Shown here: piece after piece, positions 29,129-38,554 of the stretch
How positions within the stretch are numbered: position 1 is the stretch's first letter
Layout of the letters: each line of letters begins with the position of its first letter
Assembly (NCBI GenBank): GCA_016215405.1
Contig: JACRJQ010000002.1
Location: 1-59,596 of the forward strand
Length of the DNA stretch: 59,596 nt
Reading direction: 5' to 3'
Source of the DNA: Candidatus Tayloriibacteriota bacterium
Lineage (GTDB): Bacteria > Patescibacteriota > Minisyncoccia > Phycocordibacterales > UBA6065
Notes under the pieces: generated by a model
Seen by the model: only the letters and a program-made list of their open reading frames with translations
Databases searched by the model: none
Told to the model about the DNA's origin: nothing
Program-made: the position numbers and the translations under genes

Positions 29129-29737
29129 CTATTTTATGCATATGGCCCGAAAGTAGTGCCACTGCTTCGTGTAGCCGTCGAAGAATGGCGAGGTCGGGCT
29201 ATGTTCGGTCACCTCGGAGATCCCGAACCCTGCAAGGAGCCTCTGGAGCTCCTCCAGGCTTACCGTGTGGAAGCCGCTGTGCATCCGATACGGCTCGTCC
29301 TTGGGGCCTAGGAACGTCGCCGAGAAGACTCCGCCGTAGCAGAGCTTTCTCCGTATCCTTTCGATTATGTCGCGAAAGTTTGGGTCGTAGGGAAGGGCGA
29401 AGTTGGAATTCACCCAGTCGATAGGTTCGGTCCCGAAGTCGTATTCGCTGAGGCTTTGCCGATGGAATCTAAAGCCTCTAGGCGACGCCCTCATCAGCTC
29501 TCCGGCGTAGGCCTCGGACTTCGCGGAAAGGTCCACGGAGTCGATTTTTTCGAATCGCATGGCCGACATAAGCCGGGCATCGTTTTGTTTTCCGCTGCCG
29601 AGGTCGACGGCCCTTTTCCAGCGAGTGACGCGGGGCAGGGCAAGCCTAGCGAGGGTAGAGGGGTGATCGAGGATAGCATCGTAATACGGACCCCAATCGA
29701 CCTCTGCGGTGGCGAGATTGGAATGTGCAGTATTCAT
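29129..29737 (-). CDS. SAM-dependent methyltransferase (class I)
   Basis: RAVDLGSGKQNDARLM ... CYGGVFSATFLG. Confidence 0.8.
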   Translation of the reverse strand: MNTAHSNLATAEVDWGPYYDAILDHPSTLARLALPRVTRWKRAVDLGSGKQNDARLMSAMRFEKIDSVDLSAKSEAYAGELMRASPRGFRFHRQSLSEYDFGTEPIDWVNSNFALPYDPNFRDIIERIRRKLCYGGVFSATFLGPKDEPYRMHSGFHTVSLEELQRLLAGFGISEVTEHSPTSPFFDGYTKQWHYFRAICIK

Positions 29738-30152
29738 GGTAGCTCGAAGACAAGGCTCTCATATCCTCAGAAAAAATGGAAGCGATAGGAGCGTTAGGGT
29801 TGGGCTATGGAAGAGAATGTAGCGGACGAGAGTTTTAGATGGGGCTTTAAGCATAGGGAAGGATTATATATGTATGTCGCACAATATATCTTTCCGGTAA
29901 TATAGCCTATAATAGGCCATAGGATATATAGGCTCTGGTCGTTCCTGCCGCTTCAGCCCTTTTGGATCCTCATGGTACCTAAATGCGACTCCTTAGATCT
30001 CGTCGTAACGATTCTGATCATGAAGTGTATCCCGCTTCTCTATCTCTAGACGTGCCTCTTGCAAGGCCCTTCGATGCGCCTAAGCGCCTTTGTCGCGCAC
30101 CATGAAGCCTTTATCGTTATCCTCTATGGTTCCGTCATTTGCGAATAATAGT

Positions 30153-30184
30153 CGATAAAACGGCTTACTGTGGCCGTTTTATCG
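30153..30184. terminator. 12-bp perfect inverted repeat CGATAAAACGGC...GCCGTTTTATCG, possibly a bidirectional terminator
   Basis: Direct reading. Confidence 0.6.
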
Positions 30185-30216
30185 ATTGAATGACAATATG
30201 CGGCCTTGTTGAGCCA

Positions 30217-31017
30217 TTATCGGGCGCTCAGTGCCTTCGTAGGGGCGCCGGAGGCATAGAGAGCCTCCACTTCGGATGCCACGAGAGCTTTAGTGAACAC
30301 CTGTAGGTCATCAAGCTTGCCCTGGAGCGAATACGCGCCTCCGAGAGTCTGTCCGAACCTGATCGACGAGTCGTTTATCGTAAGGGCCGTGGTGTCGGCG
30401 CTGTCGGTGTCGAGCTTGCCGTCAACATAGACCTTTCTCCTTACGTTGTCGTAGGTCATGACGAAGTGATGCCATTGGTTTATGGTCGAGTTCGAGAGCG
30501 TGAAATTTCCTTGGATCTCGACGTTCTCTATCGAGGTTGCTATCCTCGACGAGCCGGCGAAGAAGAATATCTGGACGTCCCAGTTGTCGGTGCCGCTATA
30601 GAGGATGTCGTAGCTCGAGTTCACGCGCTCCGGCTTGAACCAGAACGCGATGGTAAACGGAGACCCGCTTACGAGGGGCTGATTGAATTGAAGGTAGTCG
30701 TTTATGCCATCGAAAGAGACAGAATATCCGGAGCCGGAGGGTGTATCCGACGACCATGCGATGCCGTTTCCGAGCGTGGCGTTCCTGTCGAATCCCGATG
30801 AGTCCTTCGCCGTCGTGCCGGCGCCTTCGGTAAAGTCCCAAACTCCCGTAGCGAGCTCCCCTGCCACTCGAAAGACTTGAGCCGAGAAGGACCGTATCGA
30901 GGCGATCCTCGCTTTCTCGCGAGCGCTGTTAAGGGACGCTAGAACGACGCTCGAGAGGAGCGAGATGATAGATATGACGACGAGAAGCTCTATGAGGGTA
31001 AAGGCTCTGTTTTTCAC
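30217..31017 (-). CDS. Type IV pilin-like N-terminus fused to a LamG domain
   Basis: MKNRAFTLIELLVVISIISLLSSVVLASLNSAREKAR plus WDFTEGAGTTAKDSSGFDRNATLGN...SVSFDGINDYLQF...LDDLQVFTKAL. Confidence 0.9.
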   Translation of the reverse strand: MKNRAFTLIELLVVISIISLLSSVVLASLNSAREKARIASIRSFSAQVFRVAGELATGVWDFTEGAGTTAKDSSGFDRNATLGNGIAWSSDTPSGSGYSVSFDGINDYLQFNQPLVSGSPFTIAFWFKPERVNSSYDILYSGTDNWDVQIFFFAGSSRIATSIENVEIQGNFTLSNSTINQWHHFVMTYDNVRRKVYVDGKLDTDSADTTALTINDSSIRFGQTLGGAYSLQGKLDDLQVFTKALVASEVEALYASGAPTKALSAR

Positions 31018-31074
31018 AGGATCTATTGTATCAGGCGCCTTGCGGGGCTTTCTAGAGAGTAAGAAACGAGCGGG

Positions 31075-31115
31075 CGCTTTATAAACGAACCATCGCCCTA
31101 GCGATGGTTCGTTTG
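31075..31115. terminator. Hairpin terminator
   Basis: CGAACCATCGC-cctag-CGATGGTTCGTTTG. Confidence 0.6.
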
Positions 31116-31134
31116 CCTCTCATCTGAGAGCCAT

Positions 31135-31452
31135 TTATTGGTCTAGGGGCCTGTATGGCTCCGAACCGATGTTGAGTATCCTGTTTCCGATATTCTCGAG
31201 CTCGGTGGGCGCGCCGGCGTTTATACGGCCGAGGTTGTTCGTGAATGCCTGCCAGAGGAGGCCGATGAAGATGTTGTTCCAGAAATAATTGACCGGGTTC
31301 TTGAGATAGTTATCCCAGACGTATGTGACGCCTCCCCAAGCGTATCCCAGATTGTTCTGAGTGACAGGAGCCTCGATGATCGCTCTGAGGTCATAGCCGA
31401 AAAAGCTCAAGACTATGATCACTATGAGCGCAAGGACGATATATTTGATCAT
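31135..31452 (-). CDS. Small membrane-anchored hypothetical protein
   Basis: MIKYIVLALIVIIVLSFFGYDLRAIIEAP...; start reassigned from 31479 to the Met following a TGCTATACT box. Confidence 0.65.
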   Translation of the reverse strand: MIKYIVLALIVIIVLSFFGYDLRAIIEAPVTQNNLGYAWGGVTYVWDNYLKNPVNYFWNNIFIGLLWQAFTNNLGRINAGAPTELENIGNRILNIGSEPYRPLDQ

Positions 31453-31557
31453 GGATTCAGTATAGCAAAAACGCGTCAAAATGCTTTTCGCTTATGCACA
31501 GAAATCGAAGGCCCGCCTGTTGCGAAGGCGGGCCTGGAAATAGCCTCGGTCGCCGTT

Positions 31558-31815
31558 TTAGCGGTAGCCGAGCCTGCGAAGAGAGATCTGGCCGTCGATC
31601 ATGTCGACGAAGGGTCCCAAGACGGGCTCCTTCTCCACCATGGTGCGGAGCTTTTTGAGCTGGCGAAGGGGTAGAACCTTGATCACCAGGTTGAAGAGCT
31701 CCATGAGGGCCTGACTCTTTTCGTCTTCGGGGAGCGTGGGGAGCTCCGCGAAGCCTTTTTTGACGTATCGTTTGAGTTGGGTGTCGAGCGGTATAACGGT
31801 ATTGTTTTTTTTCAT
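31558..31815 (-). CDS. Hypothetical protein, 85 aa
   Basis: ORF flanked by a strong hairpin (31508-31540). Confidence 0.6.
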   Translation of the reverse strand: MKKNNTVIPLDTQLKRYVKKGFAELPTLPEDEKSQALMELFNLVIKVLPLRQLKKLRTMVEKEPVLGPFVDMIDGQISLRRLGYR

Positions 31816-31961
31816 GTTGGGCCTAGTCCTGCTTTCGGGCAGCGTAACGATCGAACGCGTCCTGAAAGCGGGGCTACCAGCCTCATGAAAATCCCCTGCC
31901 TCCGGATATAAAGCTTGCTCCTTCCTCGCGAGAAAGTCAATGAGGGAAGGCGTCTCCCCTC

Positions 31962-33275
31962 TTACGGCTTTGGAAGGTATGCCATCGGGTCGAGATACGC
32001 TGTCGGAGGCGCCGCGACCGTCTTTATGCCCGCGCAGCGCGAGGAGCCGAGCGTCGATGAGTCTACGATACGGATGCCTTCCGTAGCGTAGAGTCCCATA
32101 TGAAGATGAGGGCCCGTGGCGTATCCTGTGTCGCCGCTATAGCCGATCACGTCGCCTGTGACCACTGTGTCGCCGGGCTTTACCGATACGACCGAGAGGT
32201 GGCCATAGATAGTCGATAGGCCGTTACCGTGCTTTATGAGGACGAATTTACCGTATTGGCAGCCGCTCTTGTGCTTCACGGCCTCCGTGTCCGTAACCGT
32301 ACCGGAAAGGGCCGTTCGCACCTGGGTGCCGACGGAGGCTCTCAAGTCGATGCCGTTATGCGTTCCCGAGGTGTAGAGTCTCTTCGAGGCGCTCGTCTTG
32401 CCGAAATATTGCGTTATAGACACCGACGAAAGAGGCCAAGAGAGGAGGCCTGGACGGGCGTCCGGCACGGCGGACGGGTCGATCGTTATCTTGAGTTTCG
32501 ATTCGTAGTCGAATAGCTCCTTCTCGTACTGCTCTCGGAGCTTTATCTTATCGTTGAGGATCGCCTTGTAGCTCGCCTCCTTGTTCTGGGTGTCTTTAAG
32601 GAGCTGGTCCTTTTGAGCCTTGCTCTGCTCGACGACCTTCGTCTGGTCTGAAAGCGTCTTTCTGTAGGCTTCGAGCTTCGCCTTCTCCCCTATCGCTTGG
32701 TCGAGCTTCGCGCCCAAAAACTCCCTCTCGTCTTTGAGGTCTTCGAGCCCGATCTTCATCTGGCCGTTTATCGTGCGCAAGGAGTTCACGTAGTCCCAGG
32801 TATCGGAGATGCTCTTGCTCTTGAGAAGTTCCTCTATCGCTGACTGGTCCTCCGCTTGGCTCATGTTGCGTATGGTCTCTGACATGGCCATCGAAGTAGA
32901 GGCGAGCCTCTTCTCTGCGGCGTCTATGTCGATCTCGAGCTCTTCTAGGGTGAGCGCGGTCTTGCTTATCTGCGTAGAGGTGAGCTTGAGATTCGTCTCG
33001 AGCTTCTTTTGGGTGAGCTCGAGCTGCTTGAGCGCTGTCTTGAGCGTTTGCGCCTCCTTCGACGTCGCGTTAAGGAGGGTCGAATACTGGTCTATCTGCT
33101 TTTGCAGGTCCTCTATCTTCTTGTTGTTCTCGGTTATAAGCGATCGAAGCTCGTTCGCGGATTGGGCAGAGGCGGTTTCGCGAGAGAGGAGCGCCCCGCA
33201 AAGGACGACCGCGACGATCGCCGAAACGTATATCGCTTTCGAAAGGTCGGTCATTCTTATTTTATGCTGTTTCAA
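31962..33275 (-). CDS. EnvC-like murein hydrolase activator (coiled coil plus M23 peptidase)
   Basis: N-terminal coiled coil; HNGIDLRASVGTQVRTALSGTV, GNGLSTIYGHLS, GYATGPHLHMGL. Confidence 0.92.
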   Translation of the reverse strand: MKQHKIRMTDLSKAIYVSAIVAVVLCGALLSRETASAQSANELRSLITENNKKIEDLQKQIDQYSTLLNATSKEAQTLKTALKQLELTQKKLETNLKLTSTQISKTALTLEELEIDIDAAEKRLASTSMAMSETIRNMSQAEDQSAIEELLKSKSISDTWDYVNSLRTINGQMKIGLEDLKDEREFLGAKLDQAIGEKAKLEAYRKTLSDQTKVVEQSKAQKDQLLKDTQNKEASYKAILNDKIKLREQYEKELFDYESKLKITIDPSAVPDARPGLLSWPLSSVSITQYFGKTSASKRLYTSGTHNGIDLRASVGTQVRTALSGTVTDTEAVKHKSGCQYGKFVLIKHGNGLSTIYGHLSVVSVKPGDTVVTGDVIGYSGDTGYATGPHLHMGLYATEGIRIVDSSTLGSSRCAGIKTVAAPPTAYLDPMAYLPKP

Positions 33276-34680
33276 CCGGCTTCGCGGCGAGGGAGCACTT
33301 CGTAAGCGCTGCCTCCAGGCGCTTTACAGTCTCAGCTTTTCCTAATATTTCAGCGAGAGTGAACGGATTCGGGGACTTATCCTTTCCAGAGAGCGCGAAA
33401 CGGAAAGGCCACAGGACTTGTCCGCGCCCCTCGGCTTCCGCGTACGGCCATACTAGCGCCTTTACTGATGCCTCGTTCCATTTCGCGTCAGAGAGCCCTT
33501 TGAGGGCGGTGCGTATGAATCCGAGGTGCTTTTCGGCTCCAGAGAGGTCGCTATCGGTCTTCCATTTGAGGGATATCGCGTCATAGACGGGATCTCCGAA
33601 GAAATAATCGAGATCGAGGGATTCGACCATCGTCTTTATATCGTTGTAGGTCTCGATCCTATCGAGAAGGACGGGCGCGAGCCTTTCTATCTTCTCTTCG
33701 CTCACGTCCCATTTGAGATCCTTCGCCCTGTCGGTCGATCCGACGATCTCACGGGCCTTCTTGGCGAACTCTTGCCGAGGAAGGCGCTTGAGGTGCTCCT
33801 TGTTCACCCACCGAAGCTTCTCTTCGTTGAAGATGCCCCCGCCTTTCTGCACCTTCGAGAGGTCGAATGCCTTTATAAGCCCGGCGAGGTCGAATATCTC
33901 CTCGGTCGTCCCGGGATTCCAACCCAAGAGGCACATATAGTTAAGGAGCGCGCTCGGGATATATCCCTGATCGCGATAATGCGTCATCGGCTTCGCTCCG
34001 TGCCTCTTGGAGAGCTTCGAGCGGTCGTGGGCGAGGACGAGCGGCAGATGGGCGTAGATCGGCTCTGGCGCGTTGAGCGCCTCTTGGATAAGTATCTGTC
34101 GCGGTGTGTTCGAGATGTGGTCTTCGCCTCGGATCACATGGGTGACTCCCATAAGGTAGTCGTCGAGGACCACTACGAAATGGAATATAGGCTCGGTCAC
34201 GCTCTTCGCTATCACGAAATCGCCCAGCTCCGTCGTATCGAACTCGATATCGCCTCGTATGAGGTCGTGGAATCGGACCTTCTTGTTCGGATTCCTAAAG
34301 CGGATGACCTCCGTGCGCCTCTCTCCTTCCCCTCCCTCTTTGGCCTCTTCCTTCGAGACATACGCCTTGTCCTCGGCGATGAGCCTTTCGAGGTGCTCTC
34401 GATAGATATCCGTCCTATCAGACTGGCGGTGTATCTCGTCGTACGGGATGCCTAGCCACTGGAGGCTCTCTACTATGTTCTCCTCATATTCTTTTTTCGA
34501 TCTCGCTCGGTCCGTATCCTCTATGCGCAATATGAATTTGCCTTCGTGCTGCTTCGCGTAGATATAGGAGAACACTGCCGTCCTATAGCTTCCTGCGTGA
34601 AAATAGCCCGTAGGAGACGGCGCGAAGCGCGTCACCACCTTTGGCTTGCTCTTAAATAACGCTTTTATGGCCCGTATCAT
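33262..34680 (-). CDS. gltX: Glutamyl-tRNA synthetase
   Basis: VTRFAPSPTGYFHAGSYRTA; KLSKRHGA. Confidence 0.97.
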   Translation of the reverse strand: MIRAIKALFKSKPKVVTRFAPSPTGYFHAGSYRTAVFSYIYAKQHEGKFILRIEDTDRARSKKEYEENIVESLQWLGIPYDEIHRQSDRTDIYREHLERLIAEDKAYVSKEEAKEGGEGERRTEVIRFRNPNKKVRFHDLIRGDIEFDTTELGDFVIAKSVTEPIFHFVVVLDDYLMGVTHVIRGEDHISNTPRQILIQEALNAPEPIYAHLPLVLAHDRSKLSKRHGAKPMTHYRDQGYIPSALLNYMCLLGWNPGTTEEIFDLAGLIKAFDLSKVQKGGGIFNEEKLRWVNKEHLKRLPRQEFAKKAREIVGSTDRAKDLKWDVSEEKIERLAPVLLDRIETYNDIKTMVESLDLDYFFGDPVYDAISLKWKTDSDLSGAEKHLGFIRTALKGLSDAKWNEASVKALVWPYAEAEGRGQVLWPFRFALSGKDKSPNPFTLAEILGKAETVKRLEAALTKCSLAAKPVETA

Positions 34681-34860
34681 AGCTCACAGTATACCGCTTT
34701 TAAGGCTCCCTCATCCTTGACTTTCTCCCTGCGCGGGTGTCTAATCTGACGTTGAAGCCGCACCGCATATCCAGTCTCGGGCATCCGCCTGAGGCGTGCA
34801 AACGGCAACCTTCCCGAAAGGGACGGTCGCGATATCAAGGAATCGCGCGTTCATCGTATT

Positions 34861-35325
34861 ATGAACTTCGATACCACGACCCCGTTCGGGGCAAGCTACG
34901 CCAACAGAGCGATCTACCGTCAGATGCAGGAGGATTTCGCCCTCAGTCCAGACGTCCTTTCGACCTTTATCGAGGAGAGCGCGATCCGTCACCGCGAAGA
35001 CCCGCTTACCCATGCGGCAAAGCTCCGCGCGCAGACAGCGGTGCTCTTCTCGGAGCGCCTCTATCAGGCGACGACGATCCTGCGGGGCTGGGAGACCGTC
35101 AAACCCTTCATCGAGAGCCCAGACTACGGCCTTAGCCGGTTCTTCGGACTCGACGTCATGGAGCTCGTGGAAGAGTTTCGTCGTAAATACCGCGGAGCGT
35201 CGGGAGCGGGAGACCCCGCTGACGCCGCAGGCTATATGCGCGAGGCCATCAAAGCCGTCGTCGAAGGATCGTTCGACGAGGCGATCGAGATCATCAAGGA
35301 GAAGATCCCTCCCCCAGCCGCGTGA
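34861..35325 (+). CDS. Hypothetical protein, 154 aa
   Basis: ORF with promoter-like TTGACT-N17-TAATCT upstream; no recognised motif. Confidence 0.6.
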   Translation: MNFDTTTPFGASYANRAIYRQMQEDFALSPDVLSTFIEESAIRHREDPLTHAAKLRAQTAVLFSERLYQATTILRGWETVKPFIESPDYGLSRFFGLDVMELVEEFRRKYRGASGAGDPADAAGYMREAIKAVVEGSFDEAIEIIKEKIPPPAA

Positions 35326-35380
35326 TGCTCCTTTCCCTCTATCTGCGACAGCGCCCTCCTCCGAGGCGCTGTTTTATTTT

Positions 35381-36508
35381 TTATTGAGCGTGAGTGAGCG
35401 CGATCTTCAATATCTCGCGGGCGATCTTGTCCGCCGCGTCTTTGTGCGCGAACGCCTCGGCGCCCTTTCTCATGGCGTCCGCTATGCCGGGCTTCTCCAT
35501 GATCCTCTCTATCTCCGCCGAGAGCACGTGAGGCGTCAGGTTGACCTCCTCTATGACCGAGCATGCGCCTGAAGCGGCGTACGCGAACGCGTTCGAGGTC
35601 TGGTCGTGGCTTATCTCCTCAGGTATCGGGATGACGATCGACGGGATGCGCCAGAGAGCGATCTCGAATATGGTAGATCCGGCGCGCGATATGACGAGAG
35701 ACGCCGCTCCCGCCGCCATGCGCAAGGAGAACGAGTTCAGATAGGCGAACGGCTTGTACCTATCCCTGTGAAGGCTCTCGTTGAGGATGACCGCCGCGGT
35801 ATTCGCCATCTCCTCTAGATTGTCTTTGCCCGTCTGATGGATGACGCAGTACCTCTTCACGAGCTCCGGCAGCACGTCGATCAAGGCCTCGTTTATCCTC
35901 TTTGATCCCTGCGAGCCTCCGAGGATAAGGATGACGGGAACGGCTTCCTCAATCTTGAAAAATTCTCTCGTCCCCTCTTTTATCGGCTCCATGACCTCTT
36001 TTCGCACAGGGTTTCCCGTGAACGCGACCTTGCCTTTAGGAAAATATTCCGCCGCCTGCGGATACGATACGGCGATCCTTTTTGCGAACTTCGACGCCCA
36101 CAGGTTCACTCGCCCTGGGTGGGAATCCGATTCGTGGATGACGACCGGGATGCCGAGGAGCCTCGCCGCGAGAAGGACCGGGAACGAGACATAGCCGCCT
36201 TTGCCGAACACGACGTCAGGGTAGATGCGCCAAACCGTAAAAAGCGCTTTGATGACGCCTATTAGGGTCTTTATCGCGTCGGTAGCGTTGAGAAGAGAGA
36301 AATATCGGCGGACTTTTCCCGCATGGGACTTCTCGAAGATGATCCCGTTCTCGAAGAGCGCCCTTTCGTCGTATTTCGATGGCGCCATGTAATAGAGGCC
36401 CGGGTCGAGGAGCTTGTCCTCTTTGGCGATCTTTCGTATCGATTCCGCGATGGCGACGATGGGATAGAAGTGCCCTCCGGTCCCGCCTCCAGTGAGAAGG
36501 ATTTTCAT
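35381..36508 (-). CDS. murG: UDP-N-acetylglucosamine transferase MurG
   Basis: ILLTGGGTGGHFYP; GGSQGSKRINEAL; SRAGSTIFEIA. Confidence 0.96.
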   Translation of the reverse strand: MKILLTGGGTGGHFYPIVAIAESIRKIAKEDKLLDPGLYYMAPSKYDERALFENGIIFEKSHAGKVRRYFSLLNATDAIKTLIGVIKALFTVWRIYPDVVFGKGGYVSFPVLLAARLLGIPVVIHESDSHPGRVNLWASKFAKRIAVSYPQAAEYFPKGKVAFTGNPVRKEVMEPIKEGTREFFKIEEAVPVILILGGSQGSKRINEALIDVLPELVKRYCVIHQTGKDNLEEMANTAAVILNESLHRDRYKPFAYLNSFSLRMAAGAASLVISRAGSTIFEIALWRIPSIVIPIPEEISHDQTSNAFAYAASGACSVIEEVNLTPHVLSAEIERIMEKPGIADAMRKGAEAFAHKDAADKIAREILKIALTHAQ

Positions 36509-36600
36509 GATTAAAAGATTATATCATGGCTATTTTTTCTTTTGAGGGCTATTTTATATGGATACGTTCCCGCCCGCATTGCCCGTTTCTTTTTAGCCCA

Positions 36601-36719
36601 TCCGCATTTTCTTCGCTGCGAAACTTATCTTCGAGGGCTCGGCGGGGCATTGAAGAGAAGAAGGCCCTGGTTCGCTCCGCGAACCAGGGCCTTTCTTACC
36701 TACTCCGTCCATTTCCCTT
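36601..36719. repeat. Composite intergenic repeat, copy B (modules 1 and 3)
   Basis: 36601-36620 identical to 19966-19985; 36653-36719 matches 20141-20210 with a compensatory stem change. Confidence 0.8.
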
Positions 36720-36745
36720 GTTGAGGTTAACGGTGGCCTTAAGAC

Positions 36746-38539
36746 TTAATCATGCAACCCGATCTGAAGCTCGTAGAGCCGCCTGTATTCGCCGTCTTTA
36801 AGCTCGAGGAGCTCGCCATGCGTCCCCGATTCGACGATCCTGCCCTCTTTAAAGACGAGGATCTTGTTCGCCTTGCGGACGGTCGATAGCCTGTGGGCGA
36901 TTATGAACGTCGTACGGCCCTCCATAAGCCCTTCGAGGGATTCGGTGATTATCTTCTCGGATCCCGCATCAAGAGCCGACGTCGGCTCGTCGAGTATGAG
37001 TATCCGAGGCTTCCGGAGGATGGCGCGAGCGATAGCGACGCGCTGCTTTTGGCCGACCGAGAGTTTTACGCCCCTCTCGCCCACGAGCTGCTCCCACTTG
37101 TCGGGGAATCTCTCTATGAAATCGAGGGCGTGAGCCTTTTTCGCCGCGACATCGAGCTCGGTCTCGGTCGCCTCGAAATTGCCGTATCTTACGTTGTTCT
37201 TTATGTTGTCGTTGAAGAGGACGACCTCCTGAGGGACCACCGCTATCTGCGATCGGAGGTCCTTCAGGTTGAGCCTCTTTATATCCCGCCCGTCTATGCT
37301 CACGACGCCCTTCGTCGGAAAGTGGTAGCCCGATACGAGGTCTATGAGGGTCGACTTCCCCACGCCCGACTCGCCAACCAAAGCGACGATCTCCCCCGGC
37401 TTCACTGAGAAGGTTATGTCTTTGAGTATCGGCTTGGATTCGTCGTAATGGAACGATACGTCGTCAAACGAGATCGCGCCTTCAAGCTCTATCGGCTCTG
37501 ACCCCTTCGGCGCGTAGTCCTCCGTAGGAGTCTGGAAGATCTTTTCGGTCTCCTGGACGTTCACTATCCCGCTGTGTATGGTCTGCCAGTTCTGGGCGAT
37601 GGTCACGAACGGGCCGAAGAGCATGGCCGCATAGGTGTTAAAGGCGAGGAGCTCGCCGATCGTCATCGATCCCCCTCGGATATAGTAGATCGATATGACG
37701 AAGATCGCGAGCTGGGTCGCGAGTATGGTAAAGCGCTGATAGAGGGTAAGGTTGCTCCACACCTTGGTGAGCTTCATCCAGAACGGCAGGGCGCTCCTCA
37801 TCTGGGTCATGAGCCTGTGCTGCTCGTGCACTTCCGCGGTCGCCTGCTTTATCGCCGCCGTATTCGCGATCGCGTCGTACGCGTCGCCGAAGCCGCGCCA
37901 TATCCTCTTCCTGTACTCCTTGTGATATCCGGAAAGAGGCCGTACCCCGATGACGAGGGTAAAGAGATATATGGAGAGCCCGAAGACGAGAAGCCCTGCG
38001 AGGACGGGGTTCATGGCGAAGGTGATGACGAGTGCGATCACGATCGAAAGGAGCTGCGGCCCTAGGTTTATGACGATCCTTCCCGCGATCACCTCGAGAG
38101 AGTGCGCGGCTGTATTTATCTTGTCGCCTATCTCGCCTACCTTGTGCTGCTTGTGGAAGGAGAGCGGCAGCTCGAGCAAGAATCCGAATCCCTTTATGAG
38201 GTAATCGACCCAGATCCTATTCGAGAGGAATTCGCTAAGGATGCTTATCCTCCAGTCGAGCAGATATGTGACGAATTGGACGAGGGCCCAGATGGCGAGG
38301 ATCGCCGCGAACAGCGGCACCGCGAATCCAAAGACGTCCGCCGAGGAGAGGTCAGTGATCGAGTCGAAGAACCTTCCAGCTATGTAAGGTATGGCCCCGT
38401 TCCCTACCGCGGAGAACGTTCCCATAAAGATGAGGGCGAGGATCTGCTTCCTGTATTGGCCCAGATACGAAAGGAGCACCTTGAATCCGGTGTAGAGGCC
38501 CTCTCTCGTTATCTTGTCTTCGGCGGTTTCGTTATTCAT
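36746..38539 (-). CDS. ABC transporter, fused permease and ATPase
   Basis: LVGESGVGKSTLIDLVSG, LSVGQKQRVAIARAIL, ILILDEPTSALD. Confidence 0.96.
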   Translation of the reverse strand: MNNETAEDKITREGLYTGFKVLLSYLGQYRKQILALIFMGTFSAVGNGAIPYIAGRFFDSITDLSSADVFGFAVPLFAAILAIWALVQFVTYLLDWRISILSEFLSNRIWVDYLIKGFGFLLELPLSFHKQHKVGEIGDKINTAAHSLEVIAGRIVINLGPQLLSIVIALVITFAMNPVLAGLLVFGLSIYLFTLVIGVRPLSGYHKEYRKRIWRGFGDAYDAIANTAAIKQATAEVHEQHRLMTQMRSALPFWMKLTKVWSNLTLYQRFTILATQLAIFVISIYYIRGGSMTIGELLAFNTYAAMLFGPFVTIAQNWQTIHSGIVNVQETEKIFQTPTEDYAPKGSEPIELEGAISFDDVSFHYDESKPILKDITFSVKPGEIVALVGESGVGKSTLIDLVSGYHFPTKGVVSIDGRDIKRLNLKDLRSQIAVVPQEVVLFNDNIKNNVRYGNFEATETELDVAAKKAHALDFIERFPDKWEQLVGERGVKLSVGQKQRVAIARAILRKPRILILDEPTSALDAGSEKIITESLEGLMEGRTTFIIAHRLSTVRKANKILVFKEGRIVESGTHGELLELKDGEYRRLYELQIGLHD

Positions 38540-38554
38540 GGATCGATAAGGATA

